Shown piece after piece: positions 33,501 to 45,011 of a stretch of 64,000 nt of DNA. The DNA lies in contig NC_092600.1 in the NCBI RefSeq assembly GCF_047663525.1, positions 1,608,001-1,672,000 of the forward strand, in the 5' to 3' direction. Under the pieces are notes generated by a model that did no database searches, had not been told where the DNA came from, and saw nothing but the letters and a program-made list of their open reading frames with translations. A program made the translations under genes and the position numbers. This stretch comes from Anas platyrhynchos. Lineage: Eukaryota; Chordata; Aves; Anseriformes; Anatidae. Numbering within the stretch: the first letter of the stretch is position 1; the number at the start of each line of letters is the position of its first letter.

Positions 33501-36500
33501 AATGCAGATGATATGGACAGGATCATGACTCTGGGCCACAAGAACCGTACGTAGTCTCGCAGTGGGCAGGTTTACAGCTCTGCTGGCAGGCAGAGCGAGG
33601 GTCTGATTGTGAGACTGCAGTAAGAGGTGTTGCTCTGAGTCCTAAAGCTGGAAAGCTCCTTCAGCTGAGCACAGTGCAAAAGGATCTCCCCTCCCAATGC
33701 CCTTCTGTGCAGGGGCAGGTAAAGAAGGCCATGCGTCCTCTGTTGGAGGAACGGTGAAGAGGAGGATGCAGTGACAGCAGTCAGCATTGTCAGGGGTACT
33801 AGCGTGTCATGGTTCTTTCCCTCCTCTGTTCTGACAAGGCTGAGCAACAGCTAGTTCTGTGCTGTGAACAGAAGGTGGTATATGCTTTCTGGAAGATCTC
33901 TTAGTTAAGCCCAGATCCTTTTATGAGCTAAAATTCTGATTTACTATTGCTTTTGGCATGGATTGTCATGCTCTTATTTCTTAAAATACAGCTATTTACA
34001 GGGGTCAGCAGTGAAGGCATAATGCTAGTGATCTCTGTAGCTTTTAAAAGGAAACAAATGAGAACTGCTGCTGCTCTTGGGATGGGATCATGCAGTCAGC
34101 TTAGCCACAGAAGGTAGCAATGCTTCTGGTCTAGACTGGGGATATCCTGTGACTTCCGTGCCTCAGAACACAGTTTGCTGAGTCAGAGCATCCTTCTCCC
34201 ATCTTCTGAAAAACAGGGTTGAGTAAAAAGGTGGGGATAAAGCTCCTTTGAGAGCGAGAAGGATGTTAGAGGAGTGTGATTCATTAACCTTTTTCTCAAT
34301 TAAAAGGTTCGGTTGGTGCCACAAACATGAATGAGCACAGTTCCCGTTCACACGCCATCTTCACCATCACCATCGAGTGCAGCGAGAAGGGGGTTGATGG
34401 AAACATGCATGTGCGCATGGGCAAGCTGCACCTGGTCGATCTTGCTGTAAGTAGGATCAGTGAGGTCTGCCATAAAACCTGGTGGGCCTGGCTGCTCAGT
34501 TATGCGCTGTTAAAGGCTTAGAACAGAAGTCTGGACAATTGGCTGATCCTGCTTGGCAGAGGGGTTGGACTAGATCTTCTGAGGTCCCTTCCAACCTTGG
34601 TCATTGTGTGATTACTCTGAGCAATACAGAATTTTCTGGCATTGAAAGCTTCAGTTAAGACCTGTTTGACTTGTCTCGTTAACCACGACTGAGGTACATG
34701 CCTAGGTTCTCTAATAACGATGAGGTGTTCAGTGACATGGCTGCTAGCTATACTTCAGGGGTAGATGACCCTATTTGGAGGGAGGAGACATATCAGAGAC
34801 TTTGTTGCAATTCCTGATTCCTGTTTCCTTTCCAGGGCTCAGAAAGACAGGCAAAAACTGGAGCAACGGGGCAGCGACTGAAAGAAGCTACAAAGATCAA
34901 CCTTTCTCTTTCCACGCTGGGCAACGTCATCTCAGCACTGGTGGATGGCAAGAGCACTCATGTGCCCTACCGTAACTCCAAGCTTACACGGCTCCTTCAG
35001 GACTCCCTGGGGGGCAACTCCAAAACCATGATGGTAAGCTGAGAGATGCTCCTACCGGTGCCAGCTATTGATCTGTTCCTACAGAGACAGCATAATGACT
35101 TTGCCAGAAGAACAGCCTGGCATTTACTTGTTTCTTTCAGAGCTATTTGCAGTTGAGAACCTTTTACGTACTTTTGCTATCTCTTCTCTTAGTCTCTGCA
35201 CAGACAGGGATCTGAATGTAGTGTGCACAAGATCAGATAGAAGTCGTGCTTAGGTAGCCAAAAGCAGCCTTAGTGTGGAAGCAGCAGGAAAGCTTGGGAA
35301 GGAGTGGCAGTGTGATACTGGTGGAGCTGGGGATGGATCCCTGTGAAATCACTTGTTCTGGACTCTAACACTTCACCATCTAGTAACTTGCTCTTCCGTG
35401 TGTCACAGTGTGCAAACATTGGCCCAGCAGACTACAACTATGATGAGACTATCAGCACTCTCAGGTACGCAAACCGAGCCAAGAATATTAAGAACAAGGC
35501 CAGGATTAACGAGGACCCCAAGGATGCTTTGCTGCGTCAGTTTCAAAAAGAAATTGAAGAGCTTAAGAAAAAACTGGAAGAAGGTGAGATTTCCTTGCCT
35601 GCTGGTGTTTGTCTAGACAAATTCTCACCCTGTCTGAGTGTGAAAATTCTTCCCTATTTGAAAATATCACGTGAGTACAGCTGCTGTTTGCAGGTCAGCG
35701 TTCTGGTTTTGATTATCCTGTTCGGTTCCAGAAGAGGTGCCCTCAGGTAAGGGCAGCAGGGCCCTCCTGCTGAGGGGACCTGGCTTTGCCCACTAGGTGG
35801 CACTTGCCACTAGCATAAAGTGATGGCTCTGGGCTGAGTTCTGTGTGCTCCTGGTGAGCAAGCAGAGGTCTAGGTACGATTGGGTGTGGGGTAGGGATTT
35901 AAACTGTGCAGTAGCAAAAGGTAAATGCATCCATCCTCAAGCGGGGAGAAAAATTTTCAGTAGAAAAATGAAGTAAATTTGTGTGGCTAGAGTGACCATC
36001 AGCCAGGACATAGAGGAAACAAGAAGCTTCCTAAAGCCCTGGAAATTTATGAGCTTGTGACAGTTATTAATCCATCAATATTCAAAAACTCTGGCAGAGG
36101 AATACTTCCTGAGCAGTGACCTTGGCTTGACATCTCTCTCCGGAGTGATGCTTACAGAACAGAATATGGTAGCAGTAGCTCCGATAAGGCTTGCTGCTTG
36201 GAGCCTCTCCCATTCAGGAGAAGCAGGAAATGTCAGGAACGCTTTCTTCAGGGACTGGGAGCTGGATGCAGCTGTTTCATCCCTAGTGGGTGGAGGGTGG
36301 CTTCTGAAGTTTGTAGATTCTAAGCTGTAGAGAAGTGGCTTTATTTGCTAACATCACTGGATTTCTATCTCAATAGAAAAATCTCCAAATGCTTTCAGTT
36401 CTAGGAAAATTCAGTAGCTTTACCCTTCAGCAGTCCATGGATGCTTTGTTTCCAGTGAAAAACACCTCCTGAAGCGTTCACACTGACTTCACAACCCATA

Positions 36501-39500
36501 TTAACCTTCCTTAATTTCCCAGAGCCATCACAAACTATCTGCTCACTGCTTTCAGGCAAATGCCACTGTCACAATAACAAGGTGATACAAGGTGAAGGGA
36601 AGTGCATCAGAAACAATCCTTTTCCCTTCTAGGGGAAGAGATATCTGGTTCTGAGACGAGCTCTTCTGAAGAAGAGGATGAAGATGATGATGGGGAGATT
36701 GGAGAGGATGGAGAGAAGCGGAAGAAACGACGGGGTAAGGCAGCAGGGAATCGTGTCAGTGCCACCAACTTCCTCCTGTCCTGCTGCTGGTGTCAGAAAC
36801 TGTAGCAAGAGTCAGGCAGGGAAAAGTGGGGTTGTAGGGCTGCCCTACTGCCGCTGCAATTATCATGCCTCTTCTAGAAACGAAGCTATTTGGTGCTGTC
36901 TCTGCAGATGGACAGCTCCCATCCTCTGTGGTATCTGCTTCCACTCGGGTAGTTGTGCTTGCGGTAACGTCCTCTTAACGCGGTGGCTCCCTGGCTGCCG
37001 CAAGGTGGCTGTGTATGGCTTGTGACTGGTACTGTGGAACTTCCCCTGCCCACAGAGGTGGGAGGAGGAAGATGCCAGAGATCAGCGATAGGCAGATGTA
37101 TTTTTTATAGCCATAGAAATGGTTAGAGGGATATTTTGGCTGTGGCTTAGGCAAAGGATTCATCTGTCTTATGGATGTTCAGTAACTGACTTCACTCTAG
37201 TGTCCTATTTTGTGTTGATAGAGGAAGAACTTGACCTTTGGTTGTCTGTGTGCTAGCTGAAAAGTTGAATGGGAGCTGCACGCCCCTTGTTTGGGAGCAC
37301 TCTGGAAATCCCATGGTAAAGTCTCCTTTATCCTACACTAGTATTAAACTACCGTGTAGTATCTTAATCCCAGAAGATGCTGCTGAACCTAGAACTGCAG
37401 GTTATGGTGTACTGTGGGAAGCTGTGGCTTCCAGATCTGGTACCTGTACAAGCAGAGTCGTAAGTGACATCTGTCAAGCCTTGAGTGTTGGTTGTAACGC
37501 AACTCTTCCTTCGTTTTCCCCTGTTGGTACTTTCTAGAATCAAAAAGGTTGACCAACATCTTCATCAAGAAACACGTTCTGCCCAAAGCTCCCACCAGAG
37601 GAAGCCATCTTCAAAATGCTGCTTGAAAGGAATAGAGGGCAAATAGCTGTGACTTAACTTAGCTTCCAAACGAGCTACTCTAGTTCCCTAAGTACAGGTG
37701 CTGCTCAGCAGGAGTGTGCACAGTAACTGTCCCTGTTTAAGCTGGTTCTGCCTTCCAGAGGGAGCAGTGTACATTGCTACATGCATAAGACTGGAAAGGA
37801 CTCATGGTCACTGAATCCTCTGCTACTGCAGATATCCACAGCCACCTTCACTGGGATCTGGTTTTCTGTGTTGTTGCTTGAAATGGAAGCAGCCTTGGCA
37901 TGTGGTTTTTAAGCTGTAGGCTGGTTAAGGTGGGTTTAACTGAACTGTCCTTGTGAGCATGCCTTCTGTGCTGGGAAGTGGTGGCTTTGCAGGCTGTCTG
38001 GGAGGGATCCTAGCAAATGCTTCCTAATGGGAACTTGTGCCTTTCTGAACTAATTTGCTGGCCCTTCTGGGTGTCTTTTCCTTGGAACTAACTTCCCATC
38101 TGCATGTTTCTTCCTCTCTGGGTTTTTCTGTGGGACTCGCTTCTGTTTTCCAGGCAGTAGCAGCAGCAGTAGTTCAGACTCCACATGCTCTGTCATAGAG
38201 AAACCTCTGGATAAGTCCTTCACTAGTGAGTGGGAGCTCTTAAGTCTCTTTAAGCTTTGGCCTTTCCATAATCTGTGCACTCCATTTTTGCAATGCCGCA
38301 CTCTTCCCTGCTTTGTCTGTTGGAAAGATAAACCTGAACTTAACGTGGATAAAGCATGCCTTTCCTTTGCTGCTTTCATGCTTGCAACAGTGGTTCAACG
38401 TGCACGTTGTTAGCCAGATGTGAAAGAACAGAAAGCAATTCAGTATGCTGTTTGAACAAGTTTTAAAGGCAATTGGGAAATAATAGGATAAGTGTTTGCA
38501 ACTTCTGTATTTTAAATACTCCCTCTAAGATATCAGAAAGTCTGAGCAGCTTTTTTTGGTAGGTGCTATGTTATATTGGACTCTGCCTTCTCAAAATTGG
38601 ATTTGGAGAGAATGAATGAGCAGTCAGCAGTTAAGCTACACTATTTTTATACTTGCAAGGGAAACTTCATAATGCTTTGAGTGGCTTTGTTTTGGCAGAC
38701 CCTTCCAAACAAACAAAACTGGGCTGTGGTTGCTGATTTTTTTTTCCAGACTGCCCCATGACATTAAGTTTTTAGAGGAAGTTCAGAGGAACAACAAGGG
38801 ATCTGGATTTTGGTTTAGCAGTGAGGAAAGTGTGGTCTGCTCCTGATCAGAGAGAAGAATCTGTCCCTTTAAAGTCCTACAATGTTAGTGATGACTTTAA
38901 CCAAAAATAAAATGTAAATCTCAGGCCTTGACTTGTAGGGACTTTACCCACGGTGGTTATCCTGTATAGACGTAGTCCACTCTTCTCCGTGTGTGGAGAG
39001 TTGGGAAGGTCTTGCTGTAAACCTCAGTAGCTTACACTAGTTGTGGTAGTGGAAAGTGTCAGCTCAGAGAAAGTGTGGTAGCAGAAGGCAGCTCACAGCC
39101 TAAGGGTGACCTTTGAGTAATACTGTGATAGGCTTGGAAATCTGCTCGCTTCAAATTCGCTCTTTCAAAGCTTGCTGAAGACCTGAATATTTTGTTTGGC
39201 TGAGGACAGTTAATGGCAAATCGCTGCTGTGGCACTGGCTGGATCAGCCCATCTCCCGCAAGGCTGGAGGCAGCTCTCTTGTAGAAGCTGCATTGGGCTT
39301 TTGGTGATCAGGATGAGTGTGGTTTGGGATATTAACTGTCCTCACGTGTGGCCCTTTTGCATGCGGTGCCTTTCATTGCCCTTTCCCTATCCTGCCTCTT
39401 TTACTGCACTCGCTTTAATAACCCAAACTGGCTCTATACCTCTATGGAAGCATCAGTTACTGCAAATTAACCTACTAATACCCTATGTGCAATTGTCATG

Positions 39501-42500
39501 TATCTTGCAAAGAATTGGCTTGAAAACTTGGTTAAAACTTAGAACAAGTCTTCTGTATGCTAAGATTTCGCAGGTAATTTAACAGAATTGGCTGGCTTCA
39601 GGAAGGGAAAAAAATGCTAAGCCTCTTAAGAAGAAATCCATACTCTGTTTCTTAGGGCATGATCTTTGCGGCAGGCTCATGTTACACTCAAATTCTGCAT
39701 TGCACTGAATGGGCAGAAGAATGCAGGAGTGAGCTGAAGACTATCCTGGATATGCCGAGCCCTTTTAAGTACAGAAACATCCTATGCTTTAGCACAAAAT
39801 CATGATGCATTAATATTTGCTCTAATGGAGTTTTATTTCTTAGTGATTATTCAGTTTTCTAGTCTGGAGACATGCATGTAAAATTAATGCTTGTTCTGAT
39901 GTTGATGAACTTTGTCCAAAATGATCAAGCAATAATATATTTTCTTTCCTCCTTTTTATGCATATGCTGCCTCTCTGCGATTTGCTTTCTACTTCCTCTT
40001 AATGCAAGATCAAGCAGGTTGGTGTAATCGATTTCCACCTCCTTACAATACAATTGCAGAGCTTGGTAAAGTGTCCTGCAACTCAGTCTATTTCACTCTT
40101 TTCTCCAAAACTGAGAACAAACAGGCCTGTGTACTAACATGTAAAAAGCATATATCTTGCTCACTGCTTTATATGATCGGGCCACTAGGTTCAATGAGTT
40201 GCTCTGGCTGTGTCCTTTTTAACACATGAAACATACCTGGTTTGCTTTCAGACTTTTCAGACTTTAAAGACATAGATAATAAGCACTGATATTTGCTGTG
40301 ACCTTCCAATCTGTGGGTAGTCACTATTTCATAGATTGAATATCACGCAGATGTTTTCCTCTGCTGCCTGTTTGCATGGGGTTGTTTTGAATTTCCCTAG
40401 TTTCTGTATTTTCACTGTAACATGTTCTTAAAACACCTACTTGCTGACTTTGCCATAGATAACACCTTAGAGTACAACAAGCAAGGGGGTGGGAGGACGT
40501 GCTAATTTGGAATGTGAATATGTAGGTCTTGGTAGCCCAATGAGTTGTAGGCCACGGCAATCTTCTGTTTTCTATTGGTTGGCCTAATCGACCTAGTTAA
40601 AATATCTGAGCTTGGGCTTCCCCTTAGGCAGTATTCCTTCTCCACAAGTGGTCTTTGTATGGTTTCTGTTTCAGGGCATTATGTTCTTGTATTAGTTCTG
40701 TAGAGCTTCTTCGTTGCAGGAACTGGAGGCAAGTCAGCAGCATTAAAATGCAACTTGAAAGACTGAGTTGTGCCCAGCTTGGAGCCCTTGAGTTTTGGCA
40801 TGAAATTAATGCTTGTTAAATACAATTACTGAATCTGAACTTAAAAAAAAGTGCTGTGATACAGAGGCAGTATTTTTATCTGTGAAATAATTTTTTTCCC
40901 CTATCTCTTTGAAAGGCAAAAAGAAAGTTTCCCCTGATAAGATGGTAGAGATGCAAGCAAAGATTGAAGAGGAGAGAAAAGCTCTTGAAACTAAGCTTGA
41001 TATGGAAGAAGAAGAAAGAAATAAAGCCAGAGCTGAACTGGAGAAGAGAGAAAAAGATTTGCTTAAAGCTCAGTGAGTGTCATGCTCTAAGTATTTTTTA
41101 TTTTATTTTTTTGTTGTGGTATGGGTTTTTCTTCTGTTAATCTTCAAGTCAGTCATTGATATGTGGAGATGCATGGTGAGGTGCTAGTCAAACTGAACAT
41201 CAGCTCTTGCTGTTATCAGAATGAAAGAGGAGCTTCCTCTGTGCTTCCAGATTAGAGCAGGTAGAAAAGAACTCTATTCTACTATTTTTTTTTTTATTTT
41301 TTTATTTTTTTTTAAAACCTCAGCTAGTTGAGATGGCCTAGAAACTTAAATCCTCCAAACACTGGCAACCAGTGAAGAGCAGCATTACTGCTGTGTCAGG
41401 GGCAATAGGGATGTAGCAAGCCAGGTTTCCTGCAGCACAGTGCTGTGAGCGTGCCACCATGAGTGTAGGGGCACACTCTTCTCTGTGCTGGAGGAGAAAA
41501 GCTGCTGGGGTCGCCTGCTATCACCAGTGCTTTGCACCCTCTGAGAGAGGGGGACTACAGCGGGAGAGACCTGTCTGCTGAGCTGGTTTAGCCTGCATGA
41601 AAGTGATGGGAGCTGGAGTTAAGGAAATCAGTGCTCTCACTTGCACTGCCTCACCCCCACGTAAACCCTTGGCAGCCAGACAAGTTTTTCCAGCCCTATG
41701 AATGCTGTCTGGGCTGTAGGACTGAACTCGACCTGGCTGTCTTGTGAGTGCCTTAGGATAGGAGATTTTCCACTCTACCTGTCTCTCTAGACAAGAGCAC
41801 CAGACCCTGTTGGAGAAACTGTCTGCGTTGGAGAAAAAGGTGATTGTAGGAGGAGTGGACTTGCTGGCAAAAGCAGAAGAACAAGAAAAGCTTCTGGAAG
41901 AATCAAATATGGAGTTGGAAGAACGAAGGAAGAGAGCAGAACAGCTTCGCAAGGAGCTTGAGGAGAAGGAGGTGGGTTATATTCGTAGGTGTTTGGAAAC
42001 AGCAGCTGTAGTAGGACACATGGTGTTTGTGCCTTTGCACATGGATAAAATGTGGCTCTGCTCTGGAGGCATAGCAGAAGCCAACCACTTTGGTGGTGCT
42101 CACTTACCTGGAGGAGTGTAATCACTGTGGGTGTGAGCCAGCTGGGCCAAGCCAGGTCTCCGTGCCCTTGGCAAATGCTTTTTGTCCAAGTAGTTTCCCT
42201 TTCTGTTCAAACTGTTGCAAATATTTTTTTATTATGTTAATATGTGAATGTCTGCTAAATCTTGCATGCAGCAAGAACGCTTGGACATTGAGGAGAAGTA
42301 CACCAGCCTCCAGGAAGAAGCACAGGGGAAAACCAAAAAACTGAAGAAAGTTTGGACCATGCTTATGGCTGCAAAATCAGAGGTCAGTGTCTGAAGTGCA
42401 CAGCTTGTGGTGGATGACAGGAGTGACTATAGCTTGTAGCTACAGTCAGCTTTGTAACTCTGGAAAAAGTGCCATAGATTTAAAATATTTTTGCTTGTCT

Positions 42501-45011
42501 GCTTGGTTCATGTAATTTAAAAAGAGCTGCACCGGAGTGCGTTGTGGAACTTTCCTTTAAGCCAAGCTGAGTTGGAGTATGCATGAGGCTCTGAGATACT
42601 CAGGACTTCAAGGAGATGTACTGCTTGTTATGGAAGAGAATAAAAGATAGCTGGTTTTTACTCTTTACTGCTCTTTACTCTCTGTCCTTCCTGTCTGTTA
42701 CCCTCATCCTATCTTCCTCAGTCCCATTCATTCGGTGTGTCCTTTGGCTGCTATCTGGAGTCCCTGTTTCATGAGAATCACACTGTCTTTGCAATCAGGG
42801 ACTTTCCTTGGAATCTTGCCAGGGATGTAACTTGTTTGCACACTTTGCTCTTAGGTAGTATAAAGGTTGGACTGGCAGAAAGCCAGTTTCATGTTTCTGA
42901 GACCAGGAAGGTTATGTAGTTTTCAGCTGTCTCTGGGCTGGAATGTGTTTGGAGGGTTTATTCTTGAGACAAATATTCTAGTCCTTCTAACCAGAGTTTG
43001 CCTTCCTTTCCCAGGAGCCTCATACAGGCAGAAGACTGTTTTAGGCTGTTACCTTACGCTAGCTCTGACCCTCCTCAAATGTCTTGTTTGTCTGTAGATG
43101 GCAGATCTGCAACAAGAGCATCAGAGAGAGATTGAAGGCTTATTAGAGAATATTCGACAGCTGAGCAGGGAACTCCGTCTTCAGATGCTTATCATAGACA
43201 ACTTCATTCCTCAGGACTACCAGGTAACGATGCAGACCCTAAGCCCTTGATGTAGGTGCATGCTGTGTTCACTGAGCCCTCCAGCTATATTTGGTCCACT
43301 GACAAATGGAATTAGTTGGCTTCCCTTCCCTTTGTAAGGAAATGATAGGCAACTGACAGACGCTTGTCTGCCAAGCTGTAGCACAGATTTGTTCCTGGAC
43401 TACAGTTCTGTAATTCTGTGATTCTGTGATTGCAGACTTATACAAAGTAATAAGTGAATTCAGAGCTTTCACTTGGGTTCATTCTTGTTCTGGTATCACC
43501 CACGAATGCCCAGAAAATCATGTTTAAATCTGACACACATTAATAGGAAATAGAAAAGGTATTTTCCTTAATCTTTGCTTTTCTGTATTGCATTGTGTTT
43601 TTACTGCTAACCTGGTTGCATTGATAGAGTGGAAAATCCATATTTTAATGGGAACTCTAATGTATGCAATTTGGGAGTGATGTTTTTCCTCTGTAGTCTT
43701 CAGAGCATAAATTGGGGTTTTGATCATGGTATGGCAGTCCTGATATAAACAACTTGAAGTGGTCAAGGCTGTTCTTAAGCAACTTGTCAAGGCTTTCCAG
43801 GATGCATGTTCTGGAAAATGTATCTGGAGCGTAGATCATTGTTACAGGCTTGCACAACTTCTATAACTTCTTTCTAGGAAATGATCGAAAACTATGTTCA
43901 CTGGAATGAAGACATTGGAGAATGGCAGCTGGTAAGCTAGCTGACTAACGTACAAGCTAACGTTAGCACAAGCTTCTGAGCCCAGAAATAAATTTATATA
44001 GCTGTAGTTTTTACTGTGCACAAACAATTTTACTAACAGACCTTTCTTTTATTTAAGAAATGTGTTGCATATACCGGAAACAATATGAGGAAACAGACTC
44101 CTGTCCTGGACAAAAAGGAAAAAGATGTGAGTGGCTTCTCATAAGCATGTGTTGAACTGACTAGGTCTAAATTCTGCTAGGTCTAAATTCTTTGCTTACC
44201 ACAGCATGTGCATTTATGGGACAATCATCAAATTTCATTTTTTTAATTTGAAAATATTTTTTCTTGTCTTAAATAGAGCAGTTGATCAGCACATAAAGGT
44301 TCTGATGTTTTGCTGTCTTTCCCTTTAGCCCTTTGAGGTGGATCTTTCCCATGTTTACTTAGCTTACACGGAAGAAAGCTTGAGGCAATCTCTGATGAAA
44401 CTGGAGAGGCCAAGGACTTCAAAAGGAAGATCTAGGCCCAAGACTGGTAGAAGGTGAAGAATTTTGGAATATCTGTATGTAATGGGAAACTTACACGGGA
44501 AGGCTTAAGTTTGTGCCTACAAACTTGACAAATGTTTGAAGACTTATTGTTATAATACAAAATGCTAAGATTCTGCACTATGTAAGATTTACCAGTGCCA
44601 AGTGAGGCAGAACCAAGCTGAAATCTTACTGTGGTAAAATCTTGCCCAGAAAGACATTTATGTAGGGACTTTTCTGGTGTCCTTTTGTCACATTCCCCTA
44701 TTCTGTCATCTTGTTTTATTTTACTGTCTACTGCTGTAGTTTAACAAGTGACACACTGACAGTGTGTATGCTGGTATTACCAGAAAGTAATGTACTGCTG
44801 GGGGAGACTTCAGCAAGGGTGTTCTTGATCTTTTTCTGACAGATGCTTTGTGGAAAAGTTATCACTGTAGTTTTGACTTGAAAAGTGGCTGGTCCTTGTC
44901 TTTCCTGGACAGCATAATGATGTCTGTGGTTATTTTTCCTTTCCTTTTTGCTCTCCAAACAGAAAACGTTCTGCAAAGCCAGGAGCTGTCATTGACTCCC
45001 TGCTGCAGTAG
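30501..45011 (+). CDS. KIF3A: Kinesin-2 motor subunit KIF3A
   Basis: KIF3A pairs with KIF3B and KAP3 as the plus-end microtubule motor of anterograde ciliary transport. Constitutive exons: 30501-30506, 30876-31158, 32462-32606, 32865-32949, 33441-33546, 34307-34446, 34836-35033, 35409-35583, 36633-36734, 40916-41072, 41791-41971, 42272-42382, 43098-43223, 43878-43931, 44058-44126, 44329-44453, 44963-45011. They give 703 residues, against about 699 in mammals. The first exon encodes only Met-Pro. P-loop GQTGTGKT is at residues 103-110, switch I NEHSSRSH at 217-224, switch II DLAGSE at 253-258 (split by an intron), and the neck follows near [19 protein letters not shown]. An acidic stretch and a KRKKRR stretch lie at about 380-413, then a long coiled coil, then a C-terminal globular tail ending DSLLQ. 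Relative to the human protein I see three extra residues (LDR) near the N-terminus. Two optional exons lie in the 4.2-kb intron after 36734. Confidence 0.97.
34540..34614 (+). mobile_element. CR1 retroposon 3' fragment
   Basis: It contains the CR1 3' signature GGTTGGACTAGAT, GGTCCCTTCCAACC and a GTGTGATT-like terminal repeat. It sits in a KIF3A intron, in the same orientation as the gene, and is truncated at its 5' end as is usual for CR1. Confidence 0.8.
38154..38225 (+). CDS. KIF3A: Optional 72-nt KIF3A exon (serine-rich insert)
   Basis: Flanked by TTCCAG and GTGAGT, with phase 1 on both sides, it inserts 24 residues: a run of seven serines, then [17 protein letters not shown], between the basic KRKKRR stretch and the coiled coil. 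A closely similar insert exists in longer mammalian KIF3A isoforms as I remember them. The serine run and acidic residues make it a plausible phosphorylation segment. It can be skipped without changing the frame. Confidence 0.8.
40009..40017 (+). CDS. KIF3A: Optional 9-nt KIF3A microexon
   Basis: The bases ATCAAGCAG lie between a pyrimidine tract ending TGCAAG and a GTTGGT donor. Joined after the 72-nt exon and before 40916 they give T-N-Q-A-G-K-K-K, matching the N-Q-A-G-K-K-K I recall in the long mammalian isoform. The two optional exons add 81 nt, or 27 residues, together. The donor is weak, as is common for regulated microexons. Confidence 0.65.
43400..43438 (+). mobile_element. Degenerate CR1 3' tail
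   Basis: It contains two to three copies of ATTCTGTG-type 8-mers, the terminal repeat of CR1. The preceding bases are too diverged for me to delimit the element. It sits in a KIF3A intron. Confidence 0.5.
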
